A stretch of DNA of 64,000 nt. It comes from Salipiger abyssi (lineage in GTDB: Bacteria > Pseudomonadota > Alphaproteobacteria > Rhodobacterales > Rhodobacteraceae). The notes under the pieces are model-generated. The model made no database searches and was not told where the DNA came from. It saw only the letters and a program-made list of their open reading frames with translations. Positions 62,532 through 64,000 of this stretch are shown in pieces (within the stretch, counting starts at the first letter, position 1; every line of letters starts with the position of its first letter). The stretch lies in the NCBI RefSeq assembly GCF_001975705.1, contig NZ_CP015092.1, positions 1 to 64,000 on the forward strand, in the 5' to 3' direction. The position numbers and the translations under genes were made by a program.

Positions 62532-64000
62532 TGGCGGGCTTGCGACCACTGACGGGTCGTGGCCGTTACATTCCCCTGCGATCAGGGATTAGCTTTGCAG
62601 CGGGCGGTTTAACGGTTTTAACCCTTCCACCATTCTCATGGCTCATCGTTGTTCCAGTCGCCTTCTCAGCACTCTTTCTCGTCCTCCGGCAGGTTTCGAC
62701 AGCGCCTGCCTTCTTCATCGGCTGGGTCTTCGGAATGGGCCAGTTCGGGTTTGGAGTTTCCTGGATCGCCGAGAGCTTTTACGTCGATTCCGAACGTTTC
62801 GGTGCCCTTGCGATCCCGGCAGTCGCGGGACTGTCCGCCGGACTGGCCATTTTCCCGGCGATTGCGGCGATGTTATTTGCCACCATCATGCAGCGCCGTG
62901 CTGTCGGCGACACTACGGCAGGTCTTCTGCTTGCAACCTGCTGGGTTGCCGCAGAATGGCTGCGTGGTCATGTCCTGACAGGGTTTCCCTGGAACCTTGC
63001 CGCTTATGCCCTTGTCGAACACGCCGCTCTGCGCCAACCCGCCGCCTGGGTAGGAAGCTATGGGCTGAGCTTTCTCACGGTCTTTATAGGGCTGTTGCCC
63101 GGTGTGTTGATTGTGGCGGCACCAAACAGACGCGTGCCTGTTCTCGTGCTCTTCGCCGTTGTGGTGATGGGCCTCTGGGGTGGCGGCGCGCTGCGTTTAG
63201 GGACGAATGTGCCTCCGACGGACAGCGCTTTGCGCATCGTCCAAGGCAATGTGCCGCAAGTCGAGAAGTGGGCACCGGGCAGCCGCGAGCGAACGCTGGA
63301 GAAATATTTGGGCTTGTCGGCGCAACCTGGACGCTTCGACCTGTTGCTGTGGCCGGAAACGGCCTTTCCCGGTTTTCTGGACGAGGACGCCTTGGCGCGT
63401 AGGCGGCTATCCACGGTTCTGCCAGACGGCAGGATCCTTTTGACAGGCGTACCTGACCGCGTAGAGGGCGATGGGGGAACCCGATATTTCAACACGGTTC
63501 AAGCCTATGACGGCAGCGGCGAAATTCTGACGGGATATGCAAAACATCATCTTGTTCCGTTCGGGGAATATGTGCCCCTGAGAGGCTGGCTGCCGATCGA
63601 GCGGCTGACCGAAGGTTTGGGTGATTTCACGCCAGGACCAGGGCCACGCACGCTGGCGATCCCGGGTGCGCCTCTGGTCGCGGTGGCGATCTGTTACGAA
63701 ATCATTTTTCCGGGCCAGGTAGTCGATGACCTTTTTCGCCCCGACTGGATTTTCAACGCCACAAATGATGCCTGGTTCGGGACCAGCATCGGACCCGAGC
63801 AGCACCTCGCCTCCGCGCGCATGCGCGCGGTCGAAGAAGGGCTTCCTGTAGTCCGGGCGGCCAACACCGGGATTTCCGCGATCATCGACGCCAAGGGAGA
63901 GATCATCGCGCGCCTCGAGACCGGACAAACTGGAGTCATAGATGCCAGCCTGCCGACAGCGCTTGCGCCCACACCTTACGCACGTTTCGGTGATTGGACA
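62528..64000 (+). CDS. lnt: Apolipoprotein N-acyltransferase Lnt (3' end outside window)
   Basis: The 491 codons present cover an N-terminal multi-helix region (LTVLTLPPFSWLIVVPVAF, FFIGWVFGMGQFGFGVSWIA). The nitrilase-like periplasmic domain follows, with the triad Glu in LLWPETAFPGF, Lys in GYAKHHLVPFGEY and Cys in VAICYEIIFPG. It adds the third acyl chain to lipoproteins. The start overlaps lspA, giving a plasmid-borne lipoprotein maturation pair. Confidence 0.93.
   Translation, partial: MMAGLRPLTGRGRYIPLRSGISFAAGGLTVLTLPPFSWLIVVPVAFSALFLVLRQVSTAPAFFIGWVFGMGQFGFGVSWIAESFYVDSERFGALAIPAVAGLSAGLAIFPAIAAMLFATIMQRRAVGDTTAGLLLATCWVAAEWLRGHVLTGFPWNLAAYALVEHAALRQPAAWVGSYGLSFLTVFIGLLPGVLIVAAPNRRVPVLVLFAVVVMGLWGGGALRLGTNVPPTDSALRIVQGNVPQVEKWAPGSRERTLEKYLGLSAQPGRFDLLLWPETAFPGFLDEDALARRRLSTVLPDGRILLTGVPDRVEGDGGTRYFNTVQAYDGSGEILTGYAKHHLVPFGEYVPLRGWLPIERLTEGLGDFTPGPGPRTLAIPGAPLVAVAICYEIIFPGQVVDDLFRPDWIFNATNDAWFGTSIGPEQHLASARMRAVEEGLPVVRAANTGISAIIDAKGEIIARLETGQTGVIDASLPTALAPTPYARFGDWT

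Overview
The window looks like part of a large, GC-rich repABC plasmid of an alphaproteobacterium, most likely Rhodobacterales (Roseobacter/Paracoccus-like). The evidence is a repABC replicon with palindromic parS sites, a RHE_PE00001/DUF1612-like plasmid gene, a VirB-type type IV secretion system (T4SS), and many insertion sequences. No rRNA, tRNA or CRISPR array was seen.

Layout. 1-5.1 kb: an electron-transfer and sensing group (DUF2271 protein, two PepSY proteins, a ferric-reductase-like flavocytochrome) with a divergent OmpR-type two-component system. 5.1-16.3 kb: plasmid maintenance, with a ParB-like protein, repC, repB and repA, three parS palindromes, a probable antisense ctRNA, a serine recombinase, a DUF1612-like protein, an excisionase-fold antitoxin/PIN toxin pair and an HTH protein. 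16.4-26.7 kb: a junkyard of mobile DNA. It holds an IS903-like element that has removed the left part of a TniABQ transposon, IS110 remnants, a secreted hydrolase, a frameshifted IS5 element and a complete 3,506-bp TniABQ transposon (copy A). 26.7-46.4 kb: conjugation genes, starting with virD4, whose 5' end is missing at the transposon junction. A type II CBASS operon lies inside this region, with cap2 split by an IS427-group element. A minus-strand virB1-virB11-like operon follows. 46.5-53.1 kb: an IS256 element sitting on the start codon of an XRE regulator, then TniABQ copy B, which splits a secreted TrbM-like gene in frame with a perfect 5-bp target duplication. 53.2-64 kb: a metal/redox island with two CDF transporters, a MerR regulator with three matching operator dyads, two SCO proteins, DsbB and DsbA-like proteins, PCuAC, an M23 peptidase, DUF411, a ZIP transporter, LspA and the start of Lnt.

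How it works together. repABC, parS and the toxin pair keep the plasmid. The T4SS would transfer it, but virD4 is truncated, no relaxase is visible and its likely regulator is uncoupled, so transfer from this copy is probably impaired. The CBASS operon is complete in gene content, but its E2-E1 ligase gene is interrupted. The metal island appears intact and MerR-controlled. It couples metal export, copper delivery to periplasmic thiol proteins, and lipoprotein maturation.

The most notable points are the split CBASS cap2, a lytic transglycosylase embedded in a VirB5-like scaffold, and two apparently identical direct TniABQ copies bracketing the T4SS/CBASS block with discordant flanks at copy A.
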